A stretch of 64,000 nt of DNA from Neobacillus niacini (GCF_023715785.1 NZ_JAMBOX010000002.1:310001-374000), one strand, 5' to 3'; positions 17,323 to 26,133 are shown, numbered from the stretch's first letter. Numbers and translations are program-made. The notes: generated by a model from the sequence alone, not told the origin.

Positions 17323-18225
17323 TACTGAAGATAAGATAAAAATCGTGGCAATAATCGCCAGAGAGCCAATCCATTCAGCAGCGCCAAATGAGACCCGGAG
17401 CCATACAACAGCGAGAAATGCCGCTGATAACGGCTCGACGCAGGCGAGCAGGCTGGCTTCCGAGGCCCGAATATATTTCAGGCTTTCCATGTAACAGAAA
17501 AAGGCGATTAGTGTGCCAAAAATAACAACAAAAACGACTGCCACAAATGCTGGAAACGACCATGATCCTTGGAACACCCAAGGCGGGCTGATAAAACTAA
17601 AACCGATTCCGCCAATCATCATGCCCCAGCCGACCGTAATGAGGGAACCCCATTTTGTCAGGAGCCGGCCTGGATAAAGGGTATAAAACGCGAGCGCGAA
17701 TGCTGATAGTATCCCCCAAATGAAGGCTGGTATGGAGATGGACAAAGAATCTACATTACCTCTGGTTACTAGCAAAAACGTTCCGCCCAGGGCAAAGATG
17801 ATTGCGATCGTTTCGTGCCGGGCCGGCCACGACTTTGCTCTTAGACAAAGATAGCCAGCGATGATCACAGGCGCCAGGTATTGCAGCACCGTTGCAGTGG
17901 CCGCGTTTCCGTGCTCGATTGCAGCAAAATAAGTATATTGAACCCCAAGCATGCCGATGATCCCGAAGATCACCAGCCGCAGGACGTCCTGTTTATTTTT
18001 CCAAACACTCCAGATATTTTGTTTCCCGGCCGTGTGGGCAAACAGCAATAAGCCAGCCCCGGAAAACAGCAGCCTGATGACCACCAGCCAGCTGGCGCTG
18101 AAGCCTTGCTGATGGAACAGGTATTGCGCCACTGTTCCGGAAACGCCCCAAAATGTCGCGGCAATCAGGACAAGAATAATTCCTTTTGTCCGCGAATAGG
18201 GCATAGTGGCGCCGTGCGTAGTCAT
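17314..18225 (-). CDS. EamA/DMT-family transporter
   Basis: A 303-residue membrane protein with ten hydrophobic segments arranged as two EamA halves (about 10-140 and 155-300). FWGVSGTVAQYLF in the first half and the late ASEASLLACVEPLSAAFLAV with conserved E and P mark the drug/metabolite transporter superfamily. The substrate is unknown; relatives export amino acids or metabolites. A GGGGGG SD-like run lies about 8 nt before the ATG. Confidence 0.8.
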   Translation of the reverse strand: MTTHGATMPYSRTKGIILVLIAATFWGVSGTVAQYLFHQQGFSASWLVVIRLLFSGAGLLLFAHTAGKQNIWSVWKNKQDVLRLVIFGIIGMLGVQYTYFAAIEHGNAATATVLQYLAPVIIAGYLCLRAKSWPARHETIAIIFALGGTFLLVTRGNVDSLSISIPAFIWGILSAFALAFYTLYPGRLLTKWGSLITVGWGMMIGGIGFSFISPPWVFQGSWSFPAFVAVVFVVIFGTLIAFFCYMESLKYIRASEASLLACVEPLSAAFLAVVWLRVSFGAAEWIGSLAIIATIFILSSVKK

Positions 18226-18265
18226 GTATGTATCCCCCCATGAATCTGTGGAATTTTTTAAAATT

Positions 18266-19054
18266 TTATCCCTGCAGTTCCTTTATGCTTTTTCCGGATG
18301 TATAAGCATGCCCGGTTTTAAATTTTCCCACTGTATTAAACCCATACCTGGCATATACCTTTTCAACCCGTTCATTTATTGGGAACACCCATAAATGGTC
18401 GATTCCGCGATTTTGTACTTCTTTTTGGATATAATAGATCAGCTCGCCAATCAGGCCTTTCCCGCGGTATTCCGCCAGCGTGGCCACGCTTTCCATCCGG
18501 GCCAGTTCATTGTGCTCGAAAATGCACGCTGTTGAACAGGCGACCCCATTGTAACGGAGCAGATAATGCGTGTAGGCAGGGTGCTTGAACTCTTCCGGAA
18601 ACGCTTTTTCGCGGACTTCACGGCCGCCAATTTCTTTAATGTTGCACTCAATCTCCAGAGCTTCATGGAAATTTTCCTCCGTGACGGTCTCAATGGCAAT
18701 CTGCTCGCCCGGTTGGTGGTCGGCGATTTGTTTGTTCCAGATTTGCACTGGACTGATTAATTCCTCATATTTAAACCCAGAATGATATAATTCTTCAATC
18801 AGTGTTGACTGGTTTTCGGTATCATAAATATAAAAGCGCGGTGCTAGGTTTTTATTTTTATAGAAGCGGACCACTTCTCCGATGACATCTTTGGGATCCG
18901 CCGGGACATCAAGGATGTGGGCATGATTGGCATCGTAATAGCTTGGCTGCGCCTCATTATAAAACAAATGTCCCCAGTTCGTATCAATCCGGTTCGTAAA
19001 GGTATCTAAATAGGCGATGTCGAGCTCTAATACCTTCTTAAGCAATTCCTTCAA
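18266..19054 (-). CDS. GNAT-family N-acetyltransferase, two-part
   Basis: About 262 residues. The acetyl-CoA-binding motif A is in the C-terminal half (MESVATLAEYRGKGLIGELIYYI, Q/R-x-x-G-x-G/L form), followed by VYARYGFNTVG. The N-terminal half is a degenerate GNAT-like region, as in other double-GNAT proteins. The substrate is unknown. The start is placed at TTG 19054 because GGGGG lies 8 nt upstream; a longer TTG start at 19078 is possible. Confidence 0.75.
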   Translation of the reverse strand: MKELLKKVLELDIAYLDTFTNRIDTNWGHLFYNEAQPSYYDANHAHILDVPADPKDVIGEVVRFYKNKNLAPRFYIYDTENQSTLIEELYHSGFKYEELISPVQIWNKQIADHQPGEQIAIETVTEENFHEALEIECNIKEIGGREVREKAFPEEFKHPAYTHYLLRYNGVACSTACIFEHNELARMESVATLAEYRGKGLIGELIYYIQKEVQNRGIDHLWVFPINERVEKVYARYGFNTVGKFKTGHAYTSGKSIKELQG

Positions 19055-19213
19055 TATATGTACCCCCAATAAAAGCAAAATTCACATTAATTAAACCATA
19101 ATCACTTTCAAGAGCGCCATTTAAAAGGTTGGATATTTAGTGATAGTTTACATGCATCATTTGATTATCATACTGCTAGCAGATTGATAAGTTCATTTAG
19201 CACTAGGGAAATG

Positions 19214-19243
19214 CATCATATGGTGTCAGGCACCCATATGATG
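19214..19243. repeat. GGTGTCAGGCACC palindrome, copy 4, with long arms
   Basis: CATCATATGG (19214-19223) and CCATATGATG (19234-19243) flank the core, so the 13-base element (19222-19234) is embedded in a larger hairpin. Located between a divergent GNAT gene and ybaK. Confidence 0.75.
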
Positions 19244-19343
19244 AGCGCTTTAATCATTAAAAGAACTAAAGCGTTTTGGTTGTTTAATTGTGGGAATATT
19301 GTTACTATACTCTTTAAAGTCGAAAAAGGAAGGATGGAAAGAG

Positions 19344-19847
19344 ATGTCAATTGAAAGCGTTAGAGCGCATTTTAAACAGTGGGATCGGGAACAGGATATC
19401 ATGGAGTTTGAGGTTTCGAGTGCTACGGTTGAACTAGCAGCCGCGGCAATTGGCGTCGAACCAGCCCGAATAGCCAAAACTTTGTCCTTCAGGGGCGAAG
19501 GAGATACTGCAATATTGGTAGTAGCTGCCGGTGATGCCAAAATTGACAACAAGAAATTCCGGCATTCCTTTGGATTGAAAGCGCGGATGCTGACACCTGA
19601 TGAGGTGCTCGAGCAAACCGGACATGCCATTGGCGGGGTTTGCCCGTTTGGGTTAAAAAACAAACTGGACGTATATCTAGATGTGTCGATGAAGCGGTTT
19701 GATACCCTATTCCCAGCATGTGGAAGCACCAATTCCGCGATTGAATTAACATGTGAGGAAATTGCGCTTTATTCCTTTGCAAAGGACTGGGTCGATGTTT
19801 GTAAGGGCTGGGCAGATGAAGAAGAACTGAAGGAAAACGCAGGGTGA
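19344..19847 (+). CDS. YbaK/EbsC-family aminoacyl-tRNA deacylase
   Basis: A 167-residue protein of the YbaK/ProX fold. IAKTLSFRGEGD, KIDNKKFRHSFG with the active-site Lys, and TGHAIGGVCPFGL are family motifs. These enzymes hydrolyse mischarged tRNAs such as Cys-tRNA-Pro or Ala/Ser-tRNA-Pro in trans. ATG 19344 follows AGGAAGGATGG; the longer frame from 19290 has no ribosome site. Confidence 0.85.
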   Translation: MSIESVRAHFKQWDREQDIMEFEVSSATVELAAAAIGVEPARIAKTLSFRGEGDTAILVVAAGDAKIDNKKFRHSFGLKARMLTPDEVLEQTGHAIGGVCPFGLKNKLDVYLDVSMKRFDTLFPACGSTNSAIELTCEEIALYSFAKDWVDVCKGWADEEELKENAG

Positions 19848-19868
19848 TGCGCAACCCGATACATAGTT

Positions 19869-19903
19869 AAAGCAATCGTCGAATATTGGCGGTTGCTTTT
19901 TGT
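19869..19903 (+). terminator. Terminator after ybaK-like gene
   Basis: AAGCAATCG / CGGTTGCTT stem with one G-T pair, followed by TTTTTGTTTT. Confidence 0.7.
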
Positions 19904-20012
19904 TTTGTCAGTCTTAAGTTGTAGCCAATCTCATCCCTATTCTCGATTTCATCTCATCGGAGTCCTCCTATAATAAAGGTAAATAGAGGAAATTCTTAAG
20001 GAGGGGTTCGCG

Positions 20013-20153
20013 ATGACCTTAAATATACTGTTTTTTACGATTGAAATCAGGAAAAGGGAAAAAAGTTTGGCGGCTGCACTTCATGATGAACAAGTTGTGA
20101 AGCTTTATGAGGAAAACAAGGACCGGCAAATTTCTGTGCATCATTTTTTATAA
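20013..20153 (+). CDS. yrzI: YrzI-family small sporulation-associated protein
   Basis: A 46-residue protein, MTLNILFFTIEIRKREKS at the start and LYEENKDRQIS near the end, matching the short Bacillus YrzI family (Bac_small_yrzI). A hydrophobic N-terminus precedes a charged helix. It is a Bacillus-specific family with an expected role in sporulating cells and no assigned biochemistry. AAGGAGGGG lies 6 nt before the ATG. Confidence 0.8.
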   Translation: MTLNILFFTIEIRKREKSLAAALHDEQVVKLYEENKDRQISVHHFL

Positions 20154-20188
20154 GAGTTAACGGCTGTTTATAGTTTATAAATTGATGA

Positions 20189-20545
20189 ATGAAGGACATT
20201 TTTCAGGTTTTGGCTGTGAAAAGTGTCCTTCATCGGGATTATGAAAGACATTTTGGAGTTAGATGGTGTGGAAATTGTCTTTCATCGGGTTTATGAAAGA
20301 CAATATGGAGGTAGTTGCAGTGGAAAATGTCCTTCATTGGGCTTATGAAAGACGCTTTTTAGTTTACAGTAGTTGAAAATGTCTTTCATAAATTTTCTAA
20401 AAGACACTTTCCTTGTTTTTTAATAAATTTTGTCTAATAGATGCGTTCTAAAAGACACTTTTCCATTAAACTAGTCCAAATTGTCTAATAGAGCTCGTCT
20501 AAAAGACAATTTACACATCCACCCCGCTGTAATTGTCTATTAAAA
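20189..20545. repeat. 52-bp-period hairpin array, copy C (seven units)
   Basis: The largest array. 5' arms start at 20192, 20244, 20296, 20348, 20400, 20451 and 20502 (steps 52, 52, 52, 52, 51, 51). 3' arms end 38-39 bp from each start (20230, 20282, 20334, 20386, 20437, 20488, 20540). Units 1-4 are ATGAAAGACA/TGTCTTTCAT-like; unit 1 reads AAGGACA with TGTCCTT. Units 5-7 change to CTAAAAGACA with TGTCTAATAG. The inner 25 bases are poorly conserved. It fills the gap between yrzI and a GNAT gene. Confidence 0.9.
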
Positions 20546-20547
20546 GG

Positions 20548-20576
20548 AAAAAGCAGGAAGCGATTTCCTGCTTTTT
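20548..20576 (-). terminator. Terminator of the minus-strand GNAT gene
   Basis: AAAAAGCAGGAA / TTCCTGCTTTTT, a 12-bp stem symmetric enough to act in both directions. It lies just after the GNAT stop on the minus strand. Confidence 0.8.
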
Positions 20577-20584
20577 GAAAAATG

Positions 20585-21010
20585 TCATGAGAATCTTTTT
20601 AGAAAAACATAGCTAACCTTATCGTAGTCCATTTTCTCTTGATAAAACCGATGAGCACCCACCCGCTGCAATCCCGAGGAAAGGGAAATTGACTCATACC
20701 CGTTCTCCTTCCCCCAAGCTTCGACGTAGGCCAGCAGGGCAGCTCCATACCCATTCGAACGATTTTCGGCATCTGTCACCAAATCGCAAACCCAGACATG
20801 TCGGCCGTTGTATAGATTAATCGCCGGTTGATAGCCAATTACAGCCCGAACCTGATTGTCTTCATACAGAGCAGCCATTTGATAGTCTTCTTTTTCGACC
20901 GCTTCCTCCATCAATTCTAGAAAACTTTCTTCATTGAGGTGAGTCCTCAGTTGTTTCATGACCGGGAAAGCCTCCAGCCACTCTTGTTTCGTTTTTAATT
21001 GTTTAATCAT
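20585..21010 (-). CDS. GNAT-family N-acetyltransferase
   Basis: A 141-residue single-domain GNAT protein. The CoA-binding region is LVTDAENRSNGYGAALLAYVEAWGKE and the C-terminal GLQRVGAHRFYQEKMDYDKVSYVF is the usual end of the fold. The substrate is unknown. The ATG at 21010 has AAAGGAGGAATCG upstream. It is divergently transcribed from the MocR regulator, sharing a 97-bp intergenic region, so it may be that regulator's target. Confidence 0.8.
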   Translation of the reverse strand: MIKQLKTKQEWLEAFPVMKQLRTHLNEESFLELMEEAVEKEDYQMAALYEDNQVRAVIGYQPAINLYNGRHVWVCDLVTDAENRSNGYGAALLAYVEAWGKENGYESISLSSGLQRVGAHRFYQEKMDYDKVSYVFLKRFS

Positions 21011-21047
21011 TTTCGATTCCTCCTTTACCACTATTTTTGCAGGATGC

Positions 21048-21089
21048 TGGTATAATCAAAAGTATCAGATTAAGAGTTTTTAATGGTAC
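21048..21089. promoter_or_regulatory. Candidate MocR operator (direct repeats) and extended -10
   Basis: TGGTAT (21048-21053) and TGGTAC (21084-21089) are direct repeats 36 bp apart. On the other strand they read ATACCA/GTACCA, resembling the ATACCA pair bound by GabR. The first overlaps an extended -10, TGGTATAAT. Inference from family knowledge. Confidence 0.4.
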
Positions 21090-21107
21090 CAGAAGGAGGG
21101 AGCCAGC

Positions 21108-22514
21108 ATGTTCGAAATTACGCCAATTTTTAAAAATGAAACTGGCATGCCTTTGTATTTGCAGCTTGTACAATACATAAAAGTAGAGATTCTTAACGGA
21201 AGAATCCATCCCAAGGAAAAATTGCCTTCCAAGCGAAAATTGTCTAAACATCTAGGGATAAGCCTTAATACGATACAGGCGGCCTATGACCAGCTTGCGG
21301 CGGAGGGCTATGTCGAAAGTAAACCGCGTTTAGGATTGTTCGTGGCGGAGATTGATGAGGAGCTGTTGCCAAAGCAGGCGTTGCCCCCTGAAACAACTGG
21401 CAGTGAACTGGAACCATCTTCAGTCCGAATTGATTTTAATTCCGGCAAGGTGGACTTGGAGCATTTTCCTTATTCTGTTTGGCGGAAGCTGACGGTACAG
21501 TCACTCTATCAGGATCAAGGGGAGATTTTTGATATTGGCCATCCACAAGGTGAGGGCCAACTGCGTAATGAAATTGCCCAGTACCTTTTTCAGTCACGAG
21601 GGGTAAGATGTACGGCCGACCAAATCGTGATCGGGGCGGGAACTCAGGTGTTGATGGGGTTGCTATGTTTGATTTTAGGAAAAGAGCATGTCTTTGCAGT
21701 CGAAAATCCGGGGTTCCACCGGACGCGAATCGTGTTGCAGGATTTCGGGGCGGCGACCATTCCTATTTCAATGGATGAAGAGGGGGTGGATGTGAGTCTT
21801 CTGAAGCAGACGAATGCAAGTGTGGCCTATGTGACGCCGTCACACCAATTCCCGTACGGCATGGTTATGCCCGTCTCCCGAAGGATGGAGCTGTTAAGAT
21901 GGGCCGAGGAAATCGGGGGCTTCATTATTGAGGATGATTATGACGGGGAATACCGCTATAAGGGGCGGCCGATTCCATCGCTTCAGGGCCTTGATTCGAG
22001 TGGCAGGGTTGTTTATTTGGGGACTTTTTCAAAAGCCTTGATTCCGTCGATTCGCATCAGCTTTATGGTTTTGCCACCTGCACTGTTGGACAGGTACCTT
22101 GGGCATTTTACAGTGTATAAACAAACGGTTTCCCGGCTGCACCAGGACACTCTGTTTCGTTTTATGAAGGAGGGGCACTGGCAAAGCCATTTGAATAAAA
22201 TGCGGACACTTTATCGGAGAAAGCAGGTCAGTTTGCTCACGGCCATTCGCCTCTATATGGGCGAGCATGTTGGGGTGATCGGGGAGAAATCCGGTTTGCA
22301 TATTGTTTTGAAGGTTCGGTGCGGCATGACGGAGGCGGAACTTGTGGAATCGGCGCTGTCAGTCGGGGTCAAGGTGTATCCGTTGTCGGTGTATTTTGAT
22401 GGGCCGCGTGTTGGGGGAGATGCAATGGTGGTCCTTGGTTTTGGCGGGTTGACAGAAGCAGAGATTAATGAGGGGATCCGGATTTTGGCTGAGACCTGGG
22501 GGATTTCACAATAG
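21108..22514 (+). CDS. MocR/GabR-type regulator (GntR HTH + aminotransferase)
   Basis: A 468-residue fusion. The N-terminal winged helix (about 10-80; LYLQLVQYIKVEILNGRIHPKEKLPSKR and LGISLNTIQAAYDQLAAEGYV) is joined to a fold-type I aminotransferase-like domain. IIEDDYDGEY and the PLP lysine in YLGTFSKALIPS are present. MocR proteins sense PLP or an amino-compound aldimine and control vitamin B6, GABA or ectoine genes. The neighbouring divergent GNAT gene is the only obvious target here. GAAGGAGGGA precedes the ATG. Confidence 0.88.
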   Translation: MFEITPIFKNETGMPLYLQLVQYIKVEILNGRIHPKEKLPSKRKLSKHLGISLNTIQAAYDQLAAEGYVESKPRLGLFVAEIDEELLPKQALPPETTGSELEPSSVRIDFNSGKVDLEHFPYSVWRKLTVQSLYQDQGEIFDIGHPQGEGQLRNEIAQYLFQSRGVRCTADQIVIGAGTQVLMGLLCLILGKEHVFAVENPGFHRTRIVLQDFGAATIPISMDEEGVDVSLLKQTNASVAYVTPSHQFPYGMVMPVSRRMELLRWAEEIGGFIIEDDYDGEYRYKGRPIPSLQGLDSSGRVVYLGTFSKALIPSIRISFMVLPPALLDRYLGHFTVYKQTVSRLHQDTLFRFMKEGHWQSHLNKMRTLYRRKQVSLLTAIRLYMGEHVGVIGEKSGLHIVLKVRCGMTEAELVESALSVGVKVYPLSVYFDGPRVGGDAMVVLGFGGLTEAEINEGIRILAETWGISQ

Positions 22515-22516
22515 GG

Positions 22517-22612
22517 TTGGTGACACTTTTGGTTTTTATAGATTCGAAACTGTCGCCAATGAACCCCATTGACGACAGTTATTAACATTCATGACCAAAA
22601 ATCGTCGTCAAT
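22517..22612. repeat. 52-bp-period hairpin array, copy D
   Basis: Two units right after the MocR gene. GGTGACA (22519) pairs with TGTCGCC (ending 22557). GACGACA (22571) pairs with CGTCGTC (ending 22609). Both spans are 39 bp and starts are 52 bp apart. Arms extend outward as TTGGTGACA/TGTCGCCAA and ATTGACGAC/GTCGTCAAT. Confidence 0.8.
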
Positions 22613-22639
22613 ATGGAAATTTCTATCAAAATACAAATC

Positions 22640-22667
22640 AAAAAACGCCCGGAAAAACCCCCAGGCG
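22640..22667 (-). terminator. Terminator of the truncated esterase gene
   Basis: On the minus strand CGCCTGG / CCGGGCG followed by TTTTTT. It is positioned downstream of the esterase remnant, so the original terminator probably survived the internal deletion. Confidence 0.7.
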
Positions 22668-22691
22668 TCAAATTACCATTTTTACCCTAAC

Positions 22692-22922
22692 TTACTCACA
22701 ACAAATAGACGGGTGGTCTTCCTTGGCATTCGGGGCGGTTACCCACTCGGACGGAATACCTTCGACCGTAATTTTTTCCACTTTGACATCAGGTGCAACC
22801 GGCGTAAACGCTGATAATGCTTCCAGCCCTTGTCTGGCGGCCTCAAGATTGAATTCCTGCGTTTGGTTTGTTAATGAGGCTTTTAACATTTGTTTTACCA
22901 TTATACTTTCTTGACTTGGCAT
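22692..22922 (-). pseudogene. Truncated alpha/beta-hydrolase (HSL-type esterase), N-terminal remnant
   Basis: Seventy-six residues starting MPSQESIMVKQMLKASL and running through VKVEKITVEGIPSEWV to APNAKEDHPSICCE. This is the N-terminal cap region that precedes the HGGG oxyanion motif in hormone-sensitive-lipase-type esterases. Everything after it is missing: no HGGG, no GDSAG, no catalytic His. AAGGAGG precedes the ATG, so it may still be translated, but it cannot be catalytic. The remaining frame ends in unrelated residues next to array D. Confidence 0.7.
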
Positions 22923-22994
22923 GTTGGAACCTCCTTATTGATGTGATACGCATAAGTACTTCTAGAAGCTTCTCGATATTTCCTCTATTAAAAA

Positions 22995-23022
22995 TAAAAA
23001 AGAACCCGATTACTACGGGTTC
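22995..23022 (-). terminator. Terminator of the 23.1-kb minus-strand gene
   Basis: On the minus strand GAACCCG / CGGGTTC with a 7-nt loop, followed by TTTTTTATTTT. Confidence 0.8.
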
Positions 23023-23054
23023 AGATGGCCTTTGCAATGGCTGTCCGCTAAGCG

Positions 23055-23462
23055 TTACCTTGGCGTCAACGGCTTCACCGAAATGGCCGGGGAGAGGGTG
23101 GTCACGATACAGCCCTCCAGCTGCTCCGGCCCCAGCAATTTCAGGTCAAGCGCGGCCTTGATTTTTGTATCGTCCGGTTTTTTCACGACCTGAATCAAGT
23201 CGTTCAGCTGCAACTCTTCTAATCTCTTGACCGTTTCCGCCTCATTGTACCGCTCGGTTTTCCGGACCTGGCGCTGCAGCTTGTAGCCGCTGATGGTAAT
23301 TTCCCCTTTACGGTCTGTCCCTACCAGGTTATTAAAATATGTTTGAAAAACTTCCTTTAATTCATTCATTTCAAGCTCAATTTCTTTTTTCTTCTTGTTC
23401 AGTTCGTAATACTTGACCAACATCTCTCCTGTTATCAAGGATTCATTACTTTTTAGCAACAT
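23055..23462 (-). CDS. Hypothetical coiled-coil protein
   Basis: A 135-residue protein I do not recognise. Residues 15-45 (YYELNKKKKEIELEMNELKEVFQ) form a charged heptad-like coiled coil. The middle (GEITISGYKLQRQVRKTERYN) looks like a small beta-hairpin domain, and the C-terminus is helical. GGGAGG precedes the ATG and a good terminator follows, so it is a real monocistronic gene. Its shape recalls short phage-type Gam/Gp157-like helical proteins, but this is only a resemblance. Confidence 0.6.
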   Translation of the reverse strand: MLLKSNESLITGEMLVKYYELNKKKKEIELEMNELKEVFQTYFNNLVGTDRKGEITISGYKLQRQVRKTERYNEAETVKRLEELQLNDLIQVVKKPDDTKIKAALDLKLLGPEQLEGCIVTTLSPAISVKPLTPR

Positions 23463-23627
23463 CCTCGCCTCCCTGAGAACGTATATTCTATTTTATGAAA
23501 TTTTCCGAAAAATAGTACCTGCCAAGACCGATTTATTTTTTGACAAAATTTTTCTATATATTTAAAAAATGGTATGATAGAATAATTTTAGTTAGAAAAT
23601 TCGAAATATTAATTAGGGGGGATTGAA

Positions 23628-25220
23628 ATGAATGTACCTTTAGTACTGCCGCAATTTTTGGACCGGGCCGTATCGTTGTATGGGGACAAGCAGGGCGTCT
23701 ACTGTGATGGACGCAGCTTTACATACGCTGAGTTGAATGCTCGGGTAAACCAATTTTCGCATGGTTTGAGAGACTTAGGTGTAGAAGCGGGCGACCGTGT
23801 TGCCTTCCTGGCACCAAATACCGTTGAGATGCTTGAAGGCTTCTACGGGGTGTTTCAACTTGGCGCAATTATGGTGCCGCTCAACATCCGGTTAAAGCCC
23901 GAGGATTATTTGTTTATTTTGAACCATAGCGAATCGAAGGTACTTTTTGTGGACCAGGACCTGTATCATCTGATTATGCCGATCAAATCAGACCTCACCA
24001 CGGTGGAGCACATTATTGTCCATTATAAGGAACCGGGAACAAACGAAACCAATTACGACCATTGGATCGCTCGCTATCCAGGGACAGCATTTGACCGTGC
24101 CGAGCTGGATGAAGATGACGTATGCAGCCTTCTTTATACGAGCGGCACCACTGGGAACCCAAAAGGTGTCATGCTTACACACCGCAACAATTATTTGCAT
24201 GCGTTAAGTACGATGCACCATTTACGCGTCAGTGACCGTGATGTTTACCTGCATGTTCTGCCGATGTTCCATGTAAACGGCTGGGGTTCGCCGTTTTACT
24301 ATACGGCGAACGGCGCAAAGCATGTTTGTTTACGGAAAGCTTCGCCGGAGTCGATTTTTCAAGCCATTGTCGAACAGAAGGTAACGGTGCTCCATATGGC
24401 CCCGACCGTGTTGAATGCACTCCTGCAGTATTATGAAAAAAATCTCCCTGAAATTGAGCAGCCAGTGCGGGTTGTAATTGCAGGTTCGGCACCGCCGCCG
24501 GCATTTGTTACCCGGGTTGAAAAAGAGCTTGGCTGGGAGTTCGTTCAGGTTTACGGGATGACGGAATCCTCGCCATTAAGCCTTGTCTCAACCATCCGTT
24601 CGGAACTGGATATTCTCTCACCTGCAGAAAAAGCGCGGATTAAAGCAAAGGCAGGCTACCCGATGATTGGTGCTGATGTGAAGGTGATCAATGAGCACGG
24701 GGAAGAGGTCACCCATGATGGCAAGGAAATCGGGGAGGTCGTGACAAGGAGCCACGGCGTTATGCTCGGATATTGGAAAAATCCAGAAGCAACCATGGAG
24801 GCCATCCGAGATGGCTGGCTCCACACCGGGGATATGGGGACGGTTGATGCCAATGGGTATATCGACATTGTTGACCGGAAGAAGGATATTATCATTAGCG
24901 GCGGGGAAAACATTTCTTCCATTGAGGTTGAAGGGGCGCTGTATGAACACCCTGCCGTGTTGGAGGCAGCGGTTATTGCCGTTCCTCATGAGAAATGGGG
25001 CGAAACACCGCACGCCTATGTCGTTTTAAGGGAAGGCCATAAGGTGAGCGAAGCCGACATCATTGCTTTTTCACGTGAAAAACTGGCCCATTTCAAGGCG
25101 GTAACGAGCGTTACGTTCGTGGACGAACTGCCAAAAACCGCATCCGGAAAAATTCAAAAGGTCCACCTGCGCGACGAATATTGGCGCGCCAAAGGCAATA
25201 CGGGCCGATTTGTAAACTAA
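23628..25220 (+). CDS. Acyl-CoA synthetase (AMP-binding, class I adenylate-forming)
   Basis: A 530-residue enzyme with the full motif set. P-loop-like LLYTSGTTGNPKGVMLTHR, VYGMTESSP, the hinge GYIDIVDRKKDIIISGGENISSIEVE, and the catalytic Lys in PKTASGKIQK. It activates a fatty or short carboxylic acid to acyl-AMP and then acyl-CoA. The substrate range (medium chain, long chain or aromatic) cannot be read. A run of GGGGGG-AT lies about 7 nt before the ATG. Confidence 0.88.
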   Translation: MNVPLVLPQFLDRAVSLYGDKQGVYCDGRSFTYAELNARVNQFSHGLRDLGVEAGDRVAFLAPNTVEMLEGFYGVFQLGAIMVPLNIRLKPEDYLFILNHSESKVLFVDQDLYHLIMPIKSDLTTVEHIIVHYKEPGTNETNYDHWIARYPGTAFDRAELDEDDVCSLLYTSGTTGNPKGVMLTHRNNYLHALSTMHHLRVSDRDVYLHVLPMFHVNGWGSPFYYTANGAKHVCLRKASPESIFQAIVEQKVTVLHMAPTVLNALLQYYEKNLPEIEQPVRVVIAGSAPPPAFVTRVEKELGWEFVQVYGMTESSPLSLVSTIRSELDILSPAEKARIKAKAGYPMIGADVKVINEHGEEVTHDGKEIGEVVTRSHGVMLGYWKNPEATMEAIRDGWLHTGDMGTVDANGYIDIVDRKKDIIISGGENISSIEVEGALYEHPAVLEAAVIAVPHEKWGETPHAYVVLREGHKVSEADIIAFSREKLAHFKAVTSVTFVDELPKTASGKIQKVHLRDEYWRAKGNTGRFVN

Positions 25221-25225
25221 TAAGT

Positions 25226-25256
25226 GCCGTCATGGGAAACCATGGCGGCTGTTTTG
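25226..25256 (+). terminator. Terminator after acyl-CoA synthetase
   Basis: GCCGTCATGG / CCATGGCGGC with a GAAA loop, then TGTTTT. Confidence 0.8.
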
Positions 25257-25263
25257 TGGAAAT

Positions 25264-25878
25264 TTCAAAAAATTTAACGAGGTTTGCAGCAGGCCATCCG
25301 TTTTTATTGCCCTTTTCCTTGTATTAGTAGTAACGGAAGCTCTTCCAGCACCAGGGGGGCAAAATCCGTTTTTCTTCTTTGTCATTTTCATCATGGGCTT
25401 CATTACATCTAGCCAGCCTAGCTATCAGAAAATGTTTAACCGGGTTCGTGGCATGGGGCTTGTTGTCCTGATTGTTACGGTCCCGCTGTGGGTTTTCTTG
25501 TTGACAAAGGATTTTCAAGGAGCCGGTTTCCTTCTGACCGTTTTAAGAACGTTTAATCTCTGGTTAACGCTCATGGTGCTTCTAGGCTATGGCAATAAAT
25601 TATTAAATTTCAAACATAAAGCCATCCCTTATATGAATGAGGCGGCCTTCCCGGTATATATCATTCATCAAAGCGTGCTGGTGGTAATCGGGTATTTTTT
25701 CTTAAAATTAAACCTTGGCAACATCCCGACGTTTTTGATCATCATGGTGTTAACCTTCGTCATTTCGCTACTTATATATGAATTTATCATTAAGCGACTT
25801 GCGATTTTATGCTGGGCATTCGGTGTAAAGGTGAAGTCGACTCAGGGACAGAAAACCAATATTGAAATAAATCGGTGA
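25264..25878 (+). pseudogene. Acyltransferase-3 family protein, C-terminal remnant
   Basis: The open frame from about 25264 encodes some 200 residues of a polytopic membrane protein: PSVFIALFLVLVV, FFFFVIFIMGFITS, VRGMGLVVLIVTVPLWVFL, then NEAAFPVYIIHQSVLVVIGY near the end. The YIIHQ motif and late helices match acyltransferase family 3 (OafA/OpgC type), which normally has ten helices. The N-terminal half with the catalytic His is gone. There is no ribosome site at the junction, which sits right behind the preceding gene's terminator. ATG 25393 could start a shorter product. Confidence 0.7.
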
Positions 25879-25920
25879 ATATCGCGGGTTTATATTGGGC
25901 GAGTTGAAAGAAAAGCTGGG

Positions 25921-26070
25921 TGCCGGTCACTATGTGAGCTTTATAGTGCCCGAGCGGCAGAAAAATAAAGGAAGCCGGTAACTATAGGAGCTTCATAGTG
26001 CCCGTGCGGCGAAAAAATGAAGGGAGTCGGTAACTCTAGATATAGAGGCTTCCTAATTTCCATCTGGCAG
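25921..26070. repeat. 52-bp-period hairpin array, copy E
   Basis: Units start at 25921 (TGCCGGT), 25973 (AGCCGGT) and 26025 (AGTCGGT), exactly 52 bp apart. The first pairs with AGCGGCA ending 25959, a 39-bp span. The second keeps GCCG/CGGC, and the third is degenerate. An inner pair CACTAT/ATAGTG is also present in unit 1. It lies between two decayed genes. Confidence 0.75.
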
Positions 26071-26133
26071 ATAATACTGAAATATCGGGAACATAAACGA
26101 ACAAGAAAGGGGCAACCACTAATATTAATCTCT

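Noticed and set aside
20189..20545. CRISPR array
   Set aside because: Units are imperfect throughout, the conserved parts are inverted arms rather than one direct repeat, the interiors are not unique spacers of fixed size between identical repeats, and no cas gene is present.
26017..26133. Start of the DMP19-like gene at ATG 26017
   Set aside because: That ATG and the following codons lie inside repeat array E and encode nothing family-like; the homologous part begins near ATG 26134.
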